64,000 nt of DNA. Origin: Methylophilaceae bacterium. Lineage in GTDB: Bacteria > Pseudomonadota > Gammaproteobacteria > Burkholderiales > Methylophilaceae. Both the position numbers and the translations under genes were made by a program. The notes under the pieces are model-generated. The model saw only the letters and a program-made list of their open reading frames with translations, was not told where the DNA came from and ran no database searches. Where the stretch lies: the NCBI GenBank assembly GCA_009926205.1, contig RFPI01000004.1, forward strand, positions 1 to 64,000, written 5' to 3'. Below, piece by piece: positions 27,367 to 37,335 of this stretch (its first letter is position 1; each line of letters opens with the position of its first letter).

Positions 27367-27572
27367 GCGGTAACTAAAGAAATACCGTATTTTTTCATTT
27401 CACTCTCCTTGAAGATGTTCATTATGTACTCTCTAATTGATTTATCAGTTTATTTGTTAATCAATCAGAGTGATTTTGTCTTGAAGAATATAGACAGAAT
27501 CAATTGTAGATTATAAACGTCTTTGTGGGTAGTGAAAATTTAATTAATTCGAATAATCATTGCGTGGCAAGC

Positions 27573-28382
27573 TTACTGATTATTTTGTTGAACTTTTTGC
27601 AAGATTATGGCGGATAGCTCTTCGATGGAGCGGCTGGTTGAGTCCGCCATGGATATGCCCAGTTGACGCATTAGATGCTCTGCTGCGGCGATTTCAGCGC
27701 GGCAGTTTTCTATTGAGGCATAGCGACTATCTGGTCTACGTTCGCTGCGAACGGAGTGTAAACGCTCTGGTTTAATGGTTAAACCAAATATTTTGTTGAC
27801 GTGTGGCATTAATGCAGCAGGCAGACTGCCTCGTTCAAAATCCTCTGGAATCAAAGGGTAGTTTGCCGCTTTAACGCCAAATTGCATGGCTAGATAAATA
27901 CTGGTTGGGGTTTTGCCGCAACGTGAAACACCAATCAAGATAACTTGTGCTTCTTCTAGCCCGCTATTGGTCATTCCGTCATCGTGATTAAGGGTGAAAT
28001 TAATGGCTTCCATCCGGTCGCCATAATTACTTCCTGAAATGCCGTGTGCAATACCCGTGCCTGTCAAAGGAGTTTGCTGCAGTTCCTCACCGAGTGGATC
28101 AATAAACAAGCTAAATAAATCGATAAAATAAGCATTAGCTTGTTTAAGGGACTGGCGTAGCTCGTTATTACCAACGGACATAATCACGACAGGTCGAAAA
28201 CCATCCTTCTCATGCGCTTGGGCAATACGACCTTTGGCGGCTTGTACTTTTTCTTCGGTGTCAGTAAATGATAATCTGACTTGTTTAAAATCTGTATCTG
28301 GGAAGTGCTCGAGTAATTTCCCCAAAGCACTGGCGGTGATGCCAGTGCTATCGGAGACAAAGAATGCGCTGCGTTGAGACAT
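27573..28382 (-). CDS. ppsR: PEP synthase regulatory protein PpsR (kinase/pyrophosphorylase, DUF299)
   Basis: Bifunctional enzyme that inactivates PEP synthase by ADP-dependent phosphorylation of a Thr and reactivates it with phosphate. The 269-residue protein shows the family start (FFVSDSTGITASALGKLL), the P-loop GVSRCGKTPTSIYLA, and the ending region RRPDSRYASIENCRAEIAAAE. Its target ppsA lies immediately upstream on the same strand; the ATG shares one base with the ppsA stop, so the two are translationally coupled. Confidence 0.95.
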   Translation of the reverse strand: MSQRSAFFVSDSTGITASALGKLLEHFPDTDFKQVRLSFTDTEEKVQAAKGRIAQAHEKDGFRPVVIMSVGNNELRQSLKQANAYFIDLFSLFIDPLGEELQQTPLTGTGIAHGISGSNYGDRMEAINFTLNHDDGMTNSGLEEAQVILIGVSRCGKTPTSIYLAMQFGVKAANYPLIPEDFERGSLPAALMPHVNKIFGLTIKPERLHSVRSERRPDSRYASIENCRAEIAAAEHLMRQLGISMADSTSRSIEELSAIILQKVQQNNQ

Positions 28383-30754
28383 TATTTACTAATTAATTTT
28401 TTCCAGGTCGCAATGACTGTATCGGGGTTCAGTGATACAGACTGAATACCTTGTTTTACTAACCATTCAGCGAAATCTGGGTGGTCAGATGGACCTTGAC
28501 CGCAGATACCTACATATTTGCCAAGACGATTAGCTGTTTGGATAGCCATGGTGAGTAGTACTTTGACAGCGTCATTACGCTCATCAAAGCCGTCAGCAAG
28601 GATACCGGAATCACGGTCCATACCCAGTGTCAATTGGGTCAAGTCGTTTGAGCCAATGGAGAAGCCATCAAAGTATTCTAAGAATTGCTCAGCTAACAAT
28701 GCATTAGCAGGAATCTCGCACATCATGATCAAGCGCAAACCATTCTCGCCACGCTTAAGTCCATTGGCAGCAAGGATATCTGTGACTGCTTTTGCCTCTT
28801 CTAAAGTACGCACAAATGGAATCATGATTTCCACGTTAGTGAGACCCATTTCTTCACGTACCTTCTTCATGGCGATACATTCCATGGCGAAGCATTCTTT
28901 GAAGTCTTCAGCCATGTAACGTGCTGCGCCACGGAAACCAATCATTGGGTTTTCTTCGTCTGGCTCATAAATATCGCCACCTATGAGTTTTTTGTACTCG
29001 TTAGACTTAAAGTCTGATGTACGCACAATCACGGGTTTGGGATAGAAAGCTGCTGCGATGGTTGCGACACCTTCCGCCACTTTATCAATATAGAACTGCT
29101 TAGGGCTGGCATAGCCGCGTGCGCGGTTTTTGATAGTTGTTTGCATGGTTGCCGGCATAGCGTCTACATTCAAAATCGCCTTGGGATGTATGCCTACCAT
29201 ATTATTAATCACAAACTCTAAGCGGGCTAAACCAACGCCATCATTAGGAGTTTTGGCAAAACTGAAAGCCATATCGGGATTGCCGACATTCATCATGATC
29301 TTGCATGGCGGTTTGGCTAACTCAGAATTTGCTTGAGAGCTGACCTCATATTCTAAGGCGCCATGGTAGACAAAACCAGATTCACCTTCGGCACATGATA
29401 CGGTCACCACTTCGCCTTCACGCAAAACATCCGTCGCATTGACAGAACCTACAATCGCAGGAATACCAAGCTCACGCGCAATAATCGCAGCATGACAAGT
29501 TCTTCCGCCGCGATTGGTCACCAATGCACTGGCGCGTTTCATCACAGGCTCCCAGTTAGGGTCTGTCATATCAGCCACCAACACATCGCCTGGTTGTACT
29601 AAGTGCATTTCTGCTGGGTCTAGCACAATACGCACTGGACCAACACCCACTTTTTGCGTCACTGCACGACCCACGACTAAAGGTTTTGCGGCATGTTTTT
29701 GTAGTGTGAAAGTCTCAGTGACTAGCTTTGAAGCCTCTTGAGACTTTACTGTCTCTGGGCGGGCTTGCAGAATATAGAGTTTGTTATCAACACCGTTTTT
29801 GCCCCATTCAATATCCATTGGGCAGCCATAATGTTGCTCAATCGTCATCGCATATTGAGCAAGCTCTAAAACATCGCTGTCGCTAAGCGAGTAAACGTCA
29901 CGTTGAGATTCAGCTACTTCTTCGGTATGCGTGCTCTTACCAGCTTGTGTGGCATTGCTGAAAACCATTTTGATTAACTTGGAGCCCATGGTGCGGCGCA
30001 CGATGGCAGGCTTGCCTTGAGCTAATAGCGGCTTGTGTACATAGAATTCGTCAGGATTAACCGCACCCTGAACAACTGTTTCACCCAAACCGTAAGAGGA
30101 AGTAATAAATACGACATCTTTAAAACCAGACTCTGTATCAATAGTAAACATGACACCAGCACAACCAATATCACTGCGCACCATCTGTTGTACACCCGCT
30201 GATAGGGCGACATCAGCATGTACGAAGCCTTTATGAACACGATATGAGATAGCGCGGTCATTGTACAAAGAGGCAAACACCTCCTTAATGGCGTGTAAGA
30301 TATTGTCTAAGCCTTGAATATTCAAAAAGCTCTCTTGTTGACCTGCGAACGACGCATCTGGCAAATCCTCAGCAGTAGCAGAGGAGCGCACAGCAAATGT
30401 TGCACCTTCGCCTGATTTTGCTGTCAGCGCGGCATAATTGTCAGCAATTGCTTGCTCTAGAGCAGCTGGGAAGGGCGCTTGCATAATCCAAGCACGAATT
30501 TGTTTGCCGCATTCAGCCAAGGCTTTTGTATCATCGACATCCAGATTTTGCAGTGCAGAAATAATCTTTTGATCTAGACCACCTTGAGCTAAAAACTCAC
30601 GATAGGCATCTGCAGTGGTCGCGAAACCGGTGGGCACACGCACGCCTTTGGCAGATAACTGGGAAATCATTTCACCAAGAGATGCGTTTTTTCCGCCTAC
30701 TTGGGGTACATCGGTATTGCGTAGTTGCTCAAATGGAATCACATGGGCTGACAT
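28382..30754 (-). CDS. ppsA: Phosphoenolpyruvate synthase
   Basis: Converts pyruvate, ATP and water to PEP, AMP and phosphate for gluconeogenesis. The 790-residue protein has the N-terminal ATP-grasp domain ([34 protein letters not shown]) and the swivelling phosphohistidine domain ([20 protein letters not shown] with the catalytic His). The C-terminal PEP-binding TIM barrel has [17 protein letters not shown] and the Cys of [18 protein letters not shown] precedes the start. An imperfectly AT-rich 170-base region with a small CTGGTT/AACCAG hairpin (30775-30789) lies upstream. Confidence 0.97.
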   Translation of the reverse strand: MSAHVIPFEQLRNTDVPQVGGKNASLGEMISQLSAKGVRVPTGFATTADAYREFLAQGGLDQKIISALQNLDVDDTKALAECGKQIRAWIMQAPFPAALEQAIADNYAALTAKSGEGATFAVRSSATAEDLPDASFAGQQESFLNIQGLDNILHAIKEVFASLYNDRAISYRVHKGFVHADVALSAGVQQMVRSDIGCAGVMFTIDTESGFKDVVFITSSYGLGETVVQGAVNPDEFYVHKPLLAQGKPAIVRRTMGSKLIKMVFSNATQAGKSTHTEEVAESQRDVYSLSDSDVLELAQYAMTIEQHYGCPMDIEWGKNGVDNKLYILQARPETVKSQEASKLVTETFTLQKHAAKPLVVGRAVTQKVGVGPVRIVLDPAEMHLVQPGDVLVADMTDPNWEPVMKRASALVTNRGGRTCHAAIIARELGIPAIVGSVNATDVLREGEVVTVSCAEGESGFVYHGALEYEVSSQANSELAKPPCKIMMNVGNPDMAFSFAKTPNDGVGLARLEFVINNMVGIHPKAILNVDAMPATMQTTIKNRARGYASPKQFYIDKVAEGVATIAAAFYPKPVIVRTSDFKSNEYKKLIGGDIYEPDEENPMIGFRGAARYMAEDFKECFAMECIAMKKVREEMGLTNVEIMIPFVRTLEEAKAVTDILAANGLKRGENGLRLIMMCEIPANALLAEQFLEYFDGFSIGSNDLTQLTLGMDRDSGILADGFDERNDAVKVLLTMAIQTANRLGKYVGICGQGPSDHPDFAEWLVKQGIQSVSLNPDTVIATWKKLISK

Positions 30755-30922
30755 AAATTCTCCGCTGCTACAGTCTGGTTTTTAACCAGTAAATATTTAT
30801 TTTCAATGGGTTGGACTTGATATTTAATAAATTAATTAAATATTTAGCTGCTATATTTTAGTACAGCCGTGGTAAATTATAGCAGGTTGCAGCATAGTTT
30901 TTTTTGAGGAAAGGGTTTTGAT

Positions 30923-31111
30923 ATGGCGCAAAAACTTGATATGGCGCAAAAACAAGGTCAAAAAGATTTTTTAGATTTATTAGAGCAGGTTGTAGCAAAT
31001 TCATGTTTGTGTAAATTACGAGAAAGTTGCCCAGACAAGTCATCAAAATCCTGCCTTAAGGATACGAATATTTATGTGCCCAAAGAAACGAAAGCCGGTA
31101 CAAGAAATTAA
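30923..31111 (+). CDS. Small cysteine-containing protein, unknown; start region tandemly duplicated
   Basis: A 62-residue frame starts at ATG 30923 behind GAGGAAAGGG and encodes MAQKLDMAQKQGQKDFLDLL, then EQVVANSCLCKLRESCPDKSSKSCLKD and a polar tail. Four cysteines (CLC...C...C) could bind a metal, but I recognise no family. An 18-bp unit is present twice in tandem (30918-30935 and 30936-30953), repeating the start codon and six residues, so a second start exists at 30941. It lies alone between ppsA (divergent) and the RND operon. Confidence is moderate because it is short. Confidence 0.45.
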   Translation: MAQKLDMAQKQGQKDFLDLLEQVVANSCLCKLRESCPDKSSKSCLKDTNIYVPKETKAGTRN

Positions 31112-31134
31112 TCCTAGACTATTTATTCATACTC

Positions 31135-31168
31135 GATACCGTCATGTCACTCGGTATCCCTGTATAAT
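31135..31168 (+). promoter_or_regulatory. Candidate promoter with overlapping operator-like dyad, RND efflux operon
   Basis: A perfect -10 box TATAAT (31163-31168) lies 50 bases before the efflux operon. Directly upstream, in the place of the -35 region and spacer, sits a dyad GATACCG (31135-31141) / CGGTATC (31152-31158) with a 10-base centre. No good -35 hexamer is visible. Efflux operons are often controlled by TetR- or MarR-type repressors that bind such dyads, but no regulator gene is adjacent. Confidence 0.4.
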
Positions 31169-31218
31169 CCATGATTAAAGAAAGATTAATCAAAAAAGAA
31201 TGAAAGTCTAAGCGCATA

Positions 31219-32388
31219 ATGTTGACTCACAAGCAGATCCTAAAAACATTACTTTTTCTCTCATTGGCAGTTCTTGCGGCTTGCGATAACAAAACCAATT
31301 CTTCTCCTAATGCAATGGCTAATATGCCTTTGCCTGTATCAGTGTTACAAGTTCAATCTAGCTCTGTACCAATTCAAACCGAAGCTGTCGCTCAGACCGA
31401 AGGGGCTAAAGAGGTTGAGATTCGCCCACGTGTTGGCGGTATCCTAATTAAACGCATGTACAACGAGGGTGAAACTGTTCAAGCTGGAAAGGTGATGTTT
31501 CAAATTGACCCTGCGCCTTTTCAAATTGCCTTGCAACAGGCTAAAGCCAATTTACAAGCTAGCAAAGCTAGATTTGAGCAAACTTCTCGTGAAGAAAAAC
31601 GTTTAAAGAATCTTCTGGCCACTCAGTCGATCAGCCAACGAGAGTACGACAACGCCACCACTGATAGTGCTACTGCGCAGGCAAGTGTCTTACAAGCGCA
31701 GGCGAGCGTAAGAGAGGCTGAGTTGAATTTATCCTATACATCAGTTTCGGCTCCAGTAAATGGGGTTTCAGGTCGTTTTCAATTTTCTGAAGGTGCTTTG
31801 GTTTCTGCCAACACAAGCTTACTCACTACCATTTCACAAATAAATCCGATTTGGGTGAGATTTAGTCTATCTGAAAGCGATTTGATTAATGTGGGTGGTT
31901 TTTTGACCGAGGATAAAGTCAAAAAAGTGAGTCTGATTTTACCGAATGGACAAGAGTATTCCCGCCCTGGAAAATTAAATTTTTCCGCAAGTCAAATCAA
32001 TCCTAGCCTTGGCACGCAAGAACTAAGAGCAACTTTCGACAATCCTGATCATCAGTTATTACCTGGCCAGTTTGTCAGGGCAAGAGTGGTCACTGGTCAA
32101 AGAGATGGCGTCTACTTATTGCCACAAACCGCAGTGCTGACAGGTGAGCAAGGAAAATTTGTGTTTGTAGCGCATCAGCAAGATAAAGGCCATATTGCTA
32201 TGGTAAAGCCAGTCAAAGAGGTTGGCTGGTATCAAGGACAGTGGGTTGTAACCGAGGGTATTCAGGACGGTGATCAGGTGATTGTTGATAATTTAATCAA
32301 AATTCGTCCAGGAGCTCCTGTAAATCCACATCCTTTTGGTCAAGCACCTCAAGCGCAATCTGCTCCCGCAGCTCATCCAGCTAAATAA
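31219..32388 (+). CDS. RND efflux periplasmic adaptor (AcrA/MexA family)
   Basis: Membrane-fusion lipoprotein that joins the RND pump to the outer-membrane channel. The 389-residue protein begins with a lipoprotein signal ending LAVLAAC (Cys at 22). A lipoyl half (EVEIRPRVGGILIKRMYNEGETVQAG), an alpha-hairpin (about 100-165), the second lipoyl half (YTSVSAPVNGVSGRF) and beta-barrel and membrane-proximal domains follow. It ends in a Pro/Ala/Gln-rich tail. The pump gene follows after 15 bases. Confidence 0.93.
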   Translation: MLTHKQILKTLLFLSLAVLAACDNKTNSSPNAMANMPLPVSVLQVQSSSVPIQTEAVAQTEGAKEVEIRPRVGGILIKRMYNEGETVQAGKVMFQIDPAPFQIALQQAKANLQASKARFEQTSREEKRLKNLLATQSISQREYDNATTDSATAQASVLQAQASVREAELNLSYTSVSAPVNGVSGRFQFSEGALVSANTSLLTTISQINPIWVRFSLSESDLINVGGFLTEDKVKKVSLILPNGQEYSRPGKLNFSASQINPSLGTQELRATFDNPDHQLLPGQFVRARVVTGQRDGVYLLPQTAVLTGEQGKFVFVAHQQDKGHIAMVKPVKEVGWYQGQWVVTEGIQDGDQVIVDNLIKIRPGAPVNPHPFGQAPQAQSAPAAHPAK

Positions 32389-32403
32389 ATCTCGAGCAAG
32401 CAA

Positions 32404-35400
32404 ATGAATATGACCCGCTTCTTTATTACTCGACCAATATTTGCTTCTGTTTTATCTATTGTGATTGTTCTTGCTGGTCTCGCAGCAGCTTTTAAACTCC
32501 CCGTTGCACAATATCCTCAAATTGCTCCTCCTACAGTGCAAATTACTGCCATTTATCCTGGTGCTAGCGCTGATACCTTATCTAAAACGGTGGCTGCGCC
32601 TATAGAAGAGCAGCTGAGCGGAGTAGATAACTTACTCTACTTTAACTCCAGCGCTGACTCCAGCGGCACCTTAGTCATCACTGCTACCTTTGAAGTGGGA
32701 ACCAATGTTGACCAAGCGACTTTTAATGTAAGCAATCGTGTGAATATTGCCCTTCCTCGATTACCTGAGGATGTTAGACGCAATGGTGTTGTGGTTCAGA
32801 AGAAATCAAACGATATCTTGCTCGTGGTGATGCTGACCTCAAAAGACAAGCTTCATGACCGACTTTATTTGAGTAATTATGCAACCTTAAATATTTTAGA
32901 CGAGTTAAAACGGGTGAAAGGCGTTGGCGACGCCACCATCTTTGGAGGACAGGACTATTCCATGCGCGTTTGGCTCCGCCCAGATCGGATGGCTCAGCTG
33001 GGCGTCACCACATCGGATATTTCTGCAGCGATCGCAACACAAAATAATCAATATGCAGCTGGCAAGATAGGTCAAGAGCCTGCTCCATCCTCGCAACAAT
33101 TGGTATACACCGTAACCGCTAAGGGTAGGTTGGTTGACCCTGAGCAATTCGGCAATATTATTCTGCGTGCCGACGGGCCGAATGGAGTGCTTTACCTTAA
33201 AGATGTAGCTCGTATCGAATTGGGCGCACAGAATTACAACGTTACATCTGCATTAGATGGTCAGCCCGGTGTTGCCATCCCAATCTTTCTGCAAACGGGC
33301 GCTAATGCACTAGATACTGCGGCCAATATCAAATCCAAAATGCAAGAGCTGCAACAGACCTTTCCAAAAGGGATGCAGTTTAGTATTCCTTATGACACTA
33401 GTGATTTCGTTAAAGCAACCATTGAAGAAGTGCTTCATACCTTTGGTGAGGCATTGGTACTCGTTGTGTTGGTGGTTTTCCTCTTTTTGCAAAGCTGGCG
33501 TGCCACCTTAATTCCCATTATTGCGGTACCAATCTCGCTGATAGGTACATTTGCGGGCCTTTATCTGTTTGGCTTTTCTATTAATTTACTCACATTGTTT
33601 GCCATGATTTTGGCAATTGGAATTGTGGTGGATGATGCCATCGTCGTGCTGGAAAATACCGAGCGACTGATGAAAGAAGAGGGTCTTGATCCCCTGCACG
33701 CCGCGATGAAGTCGATACATCAAGTTGAGGCGGCTGTAGTTGCTATCGTGTTAGTGTTGTGCGCGGTATTTGTACCAGTCGCGTTCCAAGGCGGAATTGC
33801 TGGTGAGCTATACCGTCAATTCGCAGTCACGGTAGCAATTGCTGTGGTGATTTCAGGGGTGGTGGCATTAACCCTAACTCCTACATTGTGCGCCATCATA
33901 TTGAGCGCAAATCACCAGCACAATCGATTTTTTCATTGGTTTAACGAGAAATTTACGCGATTTACGCATTTATATACGCATATCGTTAAACAAACCTTGG
34001 TTCACAAATTGATAGGCGCAATTATTTTTGCCGTCATAGTGCTTATCGTGGCTGCTCTTTTCAGAATTGTCCCTGCGGGCTTTGTCCCACCTGAAGATCA
34101 AGGCTATGTGGTGACGATTGTTATGATGCCCGATGGTGCGACTTTGTCGCGAACCACTCATACAACAGAAAATGTTCGTGCTGCAATTGCTCCAGACTCA
34201 GCCGTTGCGCATGAATTTGCCGTTAATGGTTTCGAGCTGCTGACAGGGGCAAATAAAACCAATGCTGCTACTATGTTTGTAAGACTTAAAGATTGGAAAG
34301 AGCGTCAAAAGTCGGCTGAACAGATTGTGGGTCAATTATTTGGGATAGGGATGAGCCAGCCAGATGGCTTGGCAATCGCCGTCAATCCACCATCTATCCG
34401 AGGACTCGGTTCTGCAGGTGGTTTTGAGGTCTATGTGCAGAGTCAACGTGAAACCGACCCTATCAAGCTAGCTCAAGTTACGAATAGTTTTCTTGAAGTG
34501 CTGAAAGCTGAACCAAGATTAACGGGGCTGAACACCTTCTTTAGACCGACTGTGCCGCAATTATTTATCGAAGTGGATGAAGCAAAAGCACTCTCGCAAG
34601 GAATCCGCTTAGGCGATATTTATGCGACTTTGCAAAGCACCATGGGCTCTTTTTATGTGAATGATTTTACAAAAAATGGGCGTACATATCGTGTTCAATT
34701 GCAAGCCGAGCCGGAGTTCCGCATGAGCCCTGAAGATGTTGGCAGGGTTTATGTACGTAGCAATTTGAATGGTAAAACCAATATGGTGCCGATTTCGGCG
34801 ATAAGTCGAGTGAGTAATATGGTTGGTGCAGAACAATTAGAGCGATATAACGGCTTGCTGTCCGCCAAAGTGTTTGGCAGTGGCGCTGCTGGAGTAAGCT
34901 CAGGGGAGGCAATCGCCTTGGTTGAGCAAATGGCTAAAGACAATTTGCCTGATGGTTACAAAATTGCTTGGACAGCTCAGGCCTACCAAGAAAAGCGCAC
35001 AGGTAATGCTGCACTTTTTGCCTTCGGTTTCGCTATTGTGATGGTTTTCCTAATTCTTGCCGCACAGTTTGAAACTTGGTCGTTACCTTTGGCTGTTATT
35101 ATGGCTGTTCCCTTTGCGATGACAGGCGCTTTACTGGCGGTATTAGCTCGGGGTATGACCAACGATATTTATTTCCAAATTGGTTTAATTACATTAATTG
35201 GATTGGCAGCGAAGAATGCTATTTTGATTGTTGAGTTTGCCAGTCAAAAAATGGAAGAAGGTATGCCTATTGTTGACGCGGCTCTTGAGGCTGCAAGACT
35301 ACGATTTAGACCGATCGTGATGACGTCGATGGCATTTGTATTAGGGATTATTCCCTTGGTATTCGCGACTGGGGCTGGCGCGGCTGCTCGACAGTCTATG

Positions 35401-35526
35401 GGAACAGGGGTTTTTGGTGGAATGTTGATGGCCACCTTCGTAGCCACCGTCTTCATTCCGCTTTTCTTTACGTGGTTATCTGGCCACCATATTCGTCAGC
35501 ATGGTCATCTGCCAGAAGATGAATAA
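32404..35526 (+). CDS. RND multidrug efflux pump (AcrB/MexB, HAE1 family)
   Basis: Proton-driven inner-membrane transporter exporting hydrophobic or amphiphilic compounds. The 1040-residue length, two duplicated halves of TM1 plus a large periplasmic loop plus five further TMs, and the start MTRFFITRPIFASVLSIVIVL fit HAE1. TM4 contains GIVVDDAIVVLEN with the two proton-relay Asp residues, and the TM10 region has IGLAAKNAILIVEFA with the Lys. The substrate range cannot be read from sequence. It is flanked by its adaptor and outer-membrane factor, making a complete tripartite pump. Confidence 0.96.
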   Translation: MNMTRFFITRPIFASVLSIVIVLAGLAAAFKLPVAQYPQIAPPTVQITAIYPGASADTLSKTVAAPIEEQLSGVDNLLYFNSSADSSGTLVITATFEVGTNVDQATFNVSNRVNIALPRLPEDVRRNGVVVQKKSNDILLVVMLTSKDKLHDRLYLSNYATLNILDELKRVKGVGDATIFGGQDYSMRVWLRPDRMAQLGVTTSDISAAIATQNNQYAAGKIGQEPAPSSQQLVYTVTAKGRLVDPEQFGNIILRADGPNGVLYLKDVARIELGAQNYNVTSALDGQPGVAIPIFLQTGANALDTAANIKSKMQELQQTFPKGMQFSIPYDTSDFVKATIEEVLHTFGEALVLVVLVVFLFLQSWRATLIPIIAVPISLIGTFAGLYLFGFSINLLTLFAMILAIGIVVDDAIVVLENTERLMKEEGLDPLHAAMKSIHQVEAAVVAIVLVLCAVFVPVAFQGGIAGELYRQFAVTVAIAVVISGVVALTLTPTLCAIILSANHQHNRFFHWFNEKFTRFTHLYTHIVKQTLVHKLIGAIIFAVIVLIVAALFRIVPAGFVPPEDQGYVVTIVMMPDGATLSRTTHTTENVRAAIAPDSAVAHEFAVNGFELLTGANKTNAATMFVRLKDWKERQKSAEQIVGQLFGIGMSQPDGLAIAVNPPSIRGLGSAGGFEVYVQSQRETDPIKLAQVTNSFLEVLKAEPRLTGLNTFFRPTVPQLFIEVDEAKALSQGIRLGDIYATLQSTMGSFYVNDFTKNGRTYRVQLQAEPEFRMSPEDVGRVYVRSNLNGKTNMVPISAISRVSNMVGAEQLERYNGLLSAKVFGSGAAGVSSGEAIALVEQMAKDNLPDGYKIAWTAQAYQEKRTGNAALFAFGFAIVMVFLILAAQFETWSLPLAVIMAVPFAMTGALLAVLARGMTNDIYFQIGLITLIGLAAKNAILIVEFASQKMEEGMPIVDAALEAARLRFRPIVMTSMAFVLGIIPLVFATGAGAAARQSMGTGVFGGMLMATFVATVFIPLFFTWLSGHHIRQHGHLPEDE

Positions 35527-36973
35527 ACTCTTTCAATATAAATCAATGGCGTATAAAAAGATTCAAATGCAACTTAAATCATCATTACTCGTTCTTGTGA
35601 TTATTAATGCCTTAAGTGCATGTTCGCTCATGCCAGATTTCGTTCGCCCGAAATCAGACATGCCTGAGCAATACAACTTCACCATTGATGCGCAACAAAG
35701 CCAGCAATTAACGGGTGATTGGTGGCAGATGTATCAAGATGAGCAATTAAATCGATTAGTAACGAAAGCGATGCAACACAACCCCAATGTGGCTATGGCA
35801 GTTGCCAATATTGAGCAGGCTGATGCCTATATGCGCGAGGTCGGGGCAGCACTTTTACCAGATATTAGTTTGCAATCAAGTGCACTTAAATCGCGTATTA
35901 CTGAAAGAGGTCCAATTCCCTTATTCGGTGGCATGGAGCCAAAGAGAACAACCTTCAATTTAAGATTAGGCAGCACTTTTGAGCTTGATTTCTGGGGCAA
36001 GTTACGCGCAGCAAAAGAGTCTGCTAAAGCCGCTGCAATGGCCTCACGATTTGCCAAAGAGACAGTTGTTTGGTCTTTGCAAAGTCTCGTTGTAAATCAT
36101 TATTTGCTGTATCTCAGTTTGCATTCCCAAATTGTGATTACTGAACGTAATATCCAAATTCGACAAGAGAGCTTAGCACTGACACAACGAAGATTCGAGG
36201 GCGGGGTGGTTTCTGCACTTGATGTTCACCAAGCAACAACTGCATACACTAACTTACAAGCGCAGTTAGCAGATTTGAAACGTTTGCAAGAAATCGTTCG
36301 TAATCAATTGGCTTTGTTGACCGGAGATATGCGCCTATCTTTGGATGTCGAGAAGCAGCTGAAATTACCTCTAGCTCCCATCCCTCCAGCAGGCATCCCA
36401 TCAAGATTGATGGACAATCGTCCTGATATTCGGCAAGTGGAACAAGAAATGGTGGCTGCTAATGCCAATATGGCCGTCGCAAAATCTGCCTTGTACCCAT
36501 CCATTTCCCTGACCACTTATTATGGTGGGGAGAGCTTATTGTTAAGTGACTTATTTGTTCCGCCGGCCCGAGTTTGGGGAGTGGGATTGGGTCTAAATCT
36601 TCCCATTTTTAATGGTGGTCGATTACAGTCTAGAGTAGACCAAGCTAGCGCTATGCAAAAGCAATTGATTGCAAAATATGAGGCTGTACTACAAAAAGCT
36701 TTCCAAGAAGTGAATGATGCATTGGTAAATTTGCGTCAGCAAACCGAACGGGAGTCTGCTTTGGCAGCAAGTCTTGCAGCGGCGGAAAAAGCTTTGGAAA
36801 TTGCAAATAATCGCTATCAGTCTGGCTATTCTGCCTACATCGATGTGTTGGACGCGCAGAGGGTATTGAATGAGGCTAACTTAAGTTATGTGCAAAGCCA
36901 ACAAGCCAGATTAGAAGCCAGTGTCAATCTTTTCAAAGCGCTGGGTGGAAGTTGGCAATCAAGAGGGATGTAA
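35519..36973 (+). CDS. RND efflux outer-membrane lipoprotein factor (NodT/OprM family)
   Basis: Outer-membrane channel of the tripartite pump. It has a lipoprotein signal (LLVLVIINALSACSLMP), the typical early GDWWQMYQDEQLNRLVTKAMQHNPNV, and the two-fold OEP helical repeats, including FELDFWGKLRAAKESAKA. RYQSGYSAYIDVLDAQR lies in the second repeat. The ATG at 35519 overlaps the pump gene's last codons; ATGs at 35546 and 35567 would shorten only the region before the signal core and are equally possible. From 35519 it has 484 residues. Confidence 0.92.
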   Translation: MNKLFQYKSMAYKKIQMQLKSSLLVLVIINALSACSLMPDFVRPKSDMPEQYNFTIDAQQSQQLTGDWWQMYQDEQLNRLVTKAMQHNPNVAMAVANIEQADAYMREVGAALLPDISLQSSALKSRITERGPIPLFGGMEPKRTTFNLRLGSTFELDFWGKLRAAKESAKAAAMASRFAKETVVWSLQSLVVNHYLLYLSLHSQIVITERNIQIRQESLALTQRRFEGGVVSALDVHQATTAYTNLQAQLADLKRLQEIVRNQLALLTGDMRLSLDVEKQLKLPLAPIPPAGIPSRLMDNRPDIRQVEQEMVAANANMAVAKSALYPSISLTTYYGGESLLLSDLFVPPARVWGVGLGLNLPIFNGGRLQSRVDQASAMQKQLIAKYEAVLQKAFQEVNDALVNLRQQTERESALAASLAAAEKALEIANNRYQSGYSAYIDVLDAQRVLNEANLSYVQSQQARLEASVNLFKALGGSWQSRGM

Positions 36974-36976
36974 CTT

Positions 36977-37237
36977 TTATTTTTTGCGTATATGCATGAA
37001 TTTTAGTATCAAAACCAATGCTGCAAAAACAAAGGTAATCGCATTCGCAACAATCACAGGCCAACTCTGAATGGCGATGCCATATATAAACCATAGGGCT
37101 ACTCCGGTCGTGAATAGGGCATACATAGGTAAGGAGATGCCAGAAAGATCTCTTGACTGCCATGAGTGCAAAGCCTGTGGCAAAAATGCAAGTGTAGTGA
37201 GTAGGGCGGCGATATAGCCAATGATTTCCGTTTTCAT
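36977..37237 (-). CDS. SemiSWEET-type small sugar transporter
   Basis: Bacterial half-size relative of SWEET/PQ-loop transporters that works as a homodimer to move sugars across the inner membrane. From ATG 37237 (GGAG seven bases upstream) it encodes 86 residues with three membrane helices: IIGYIAALLTTLAFLPQALH (with the PQ motif), SGISLPMYALFTTGVALWFIYG, and a third near VIVANAITFVFAALVLILKF. The length and the RDLSGISLPMY stretch are characteristic. It stands alone, convergent with the efflux operon and divergent from gltX. The sugar is unknown. Confidence 0.88.
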   Translation of the reverse strand: MKTEIIGYIAALLTTLAFLPQALHSWQSRDLSGISLPMYALFTTGVALWFIYGIAIQSWPVIVANAITFVFAALVLILKFMHIRKK

Positions 37238-37335
37238 GCACTGACTCCATCCATGTTTGTTTGCTGGCAGCATTAGTCACTTACCAAATAATCCGCGCAT
37301 GCTAAAATGCGCCCAATTTTTTAATTGTGAATTAT

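Noticed and set aside
27552-27584. AATAATCA/TGATTATT inverted repeat at the ppsR end
   Set aside because: An AT-only-like 8-bp stem with a 17-nt loop and no U tract in an AT-rich region is likely by chance.
28518-28919. 133-codon plus-strand frame within ppsA
   Set aside because: Ser/Arg-rich shadow of the strongly conserved ppsA reading frame, with no ribosome site.
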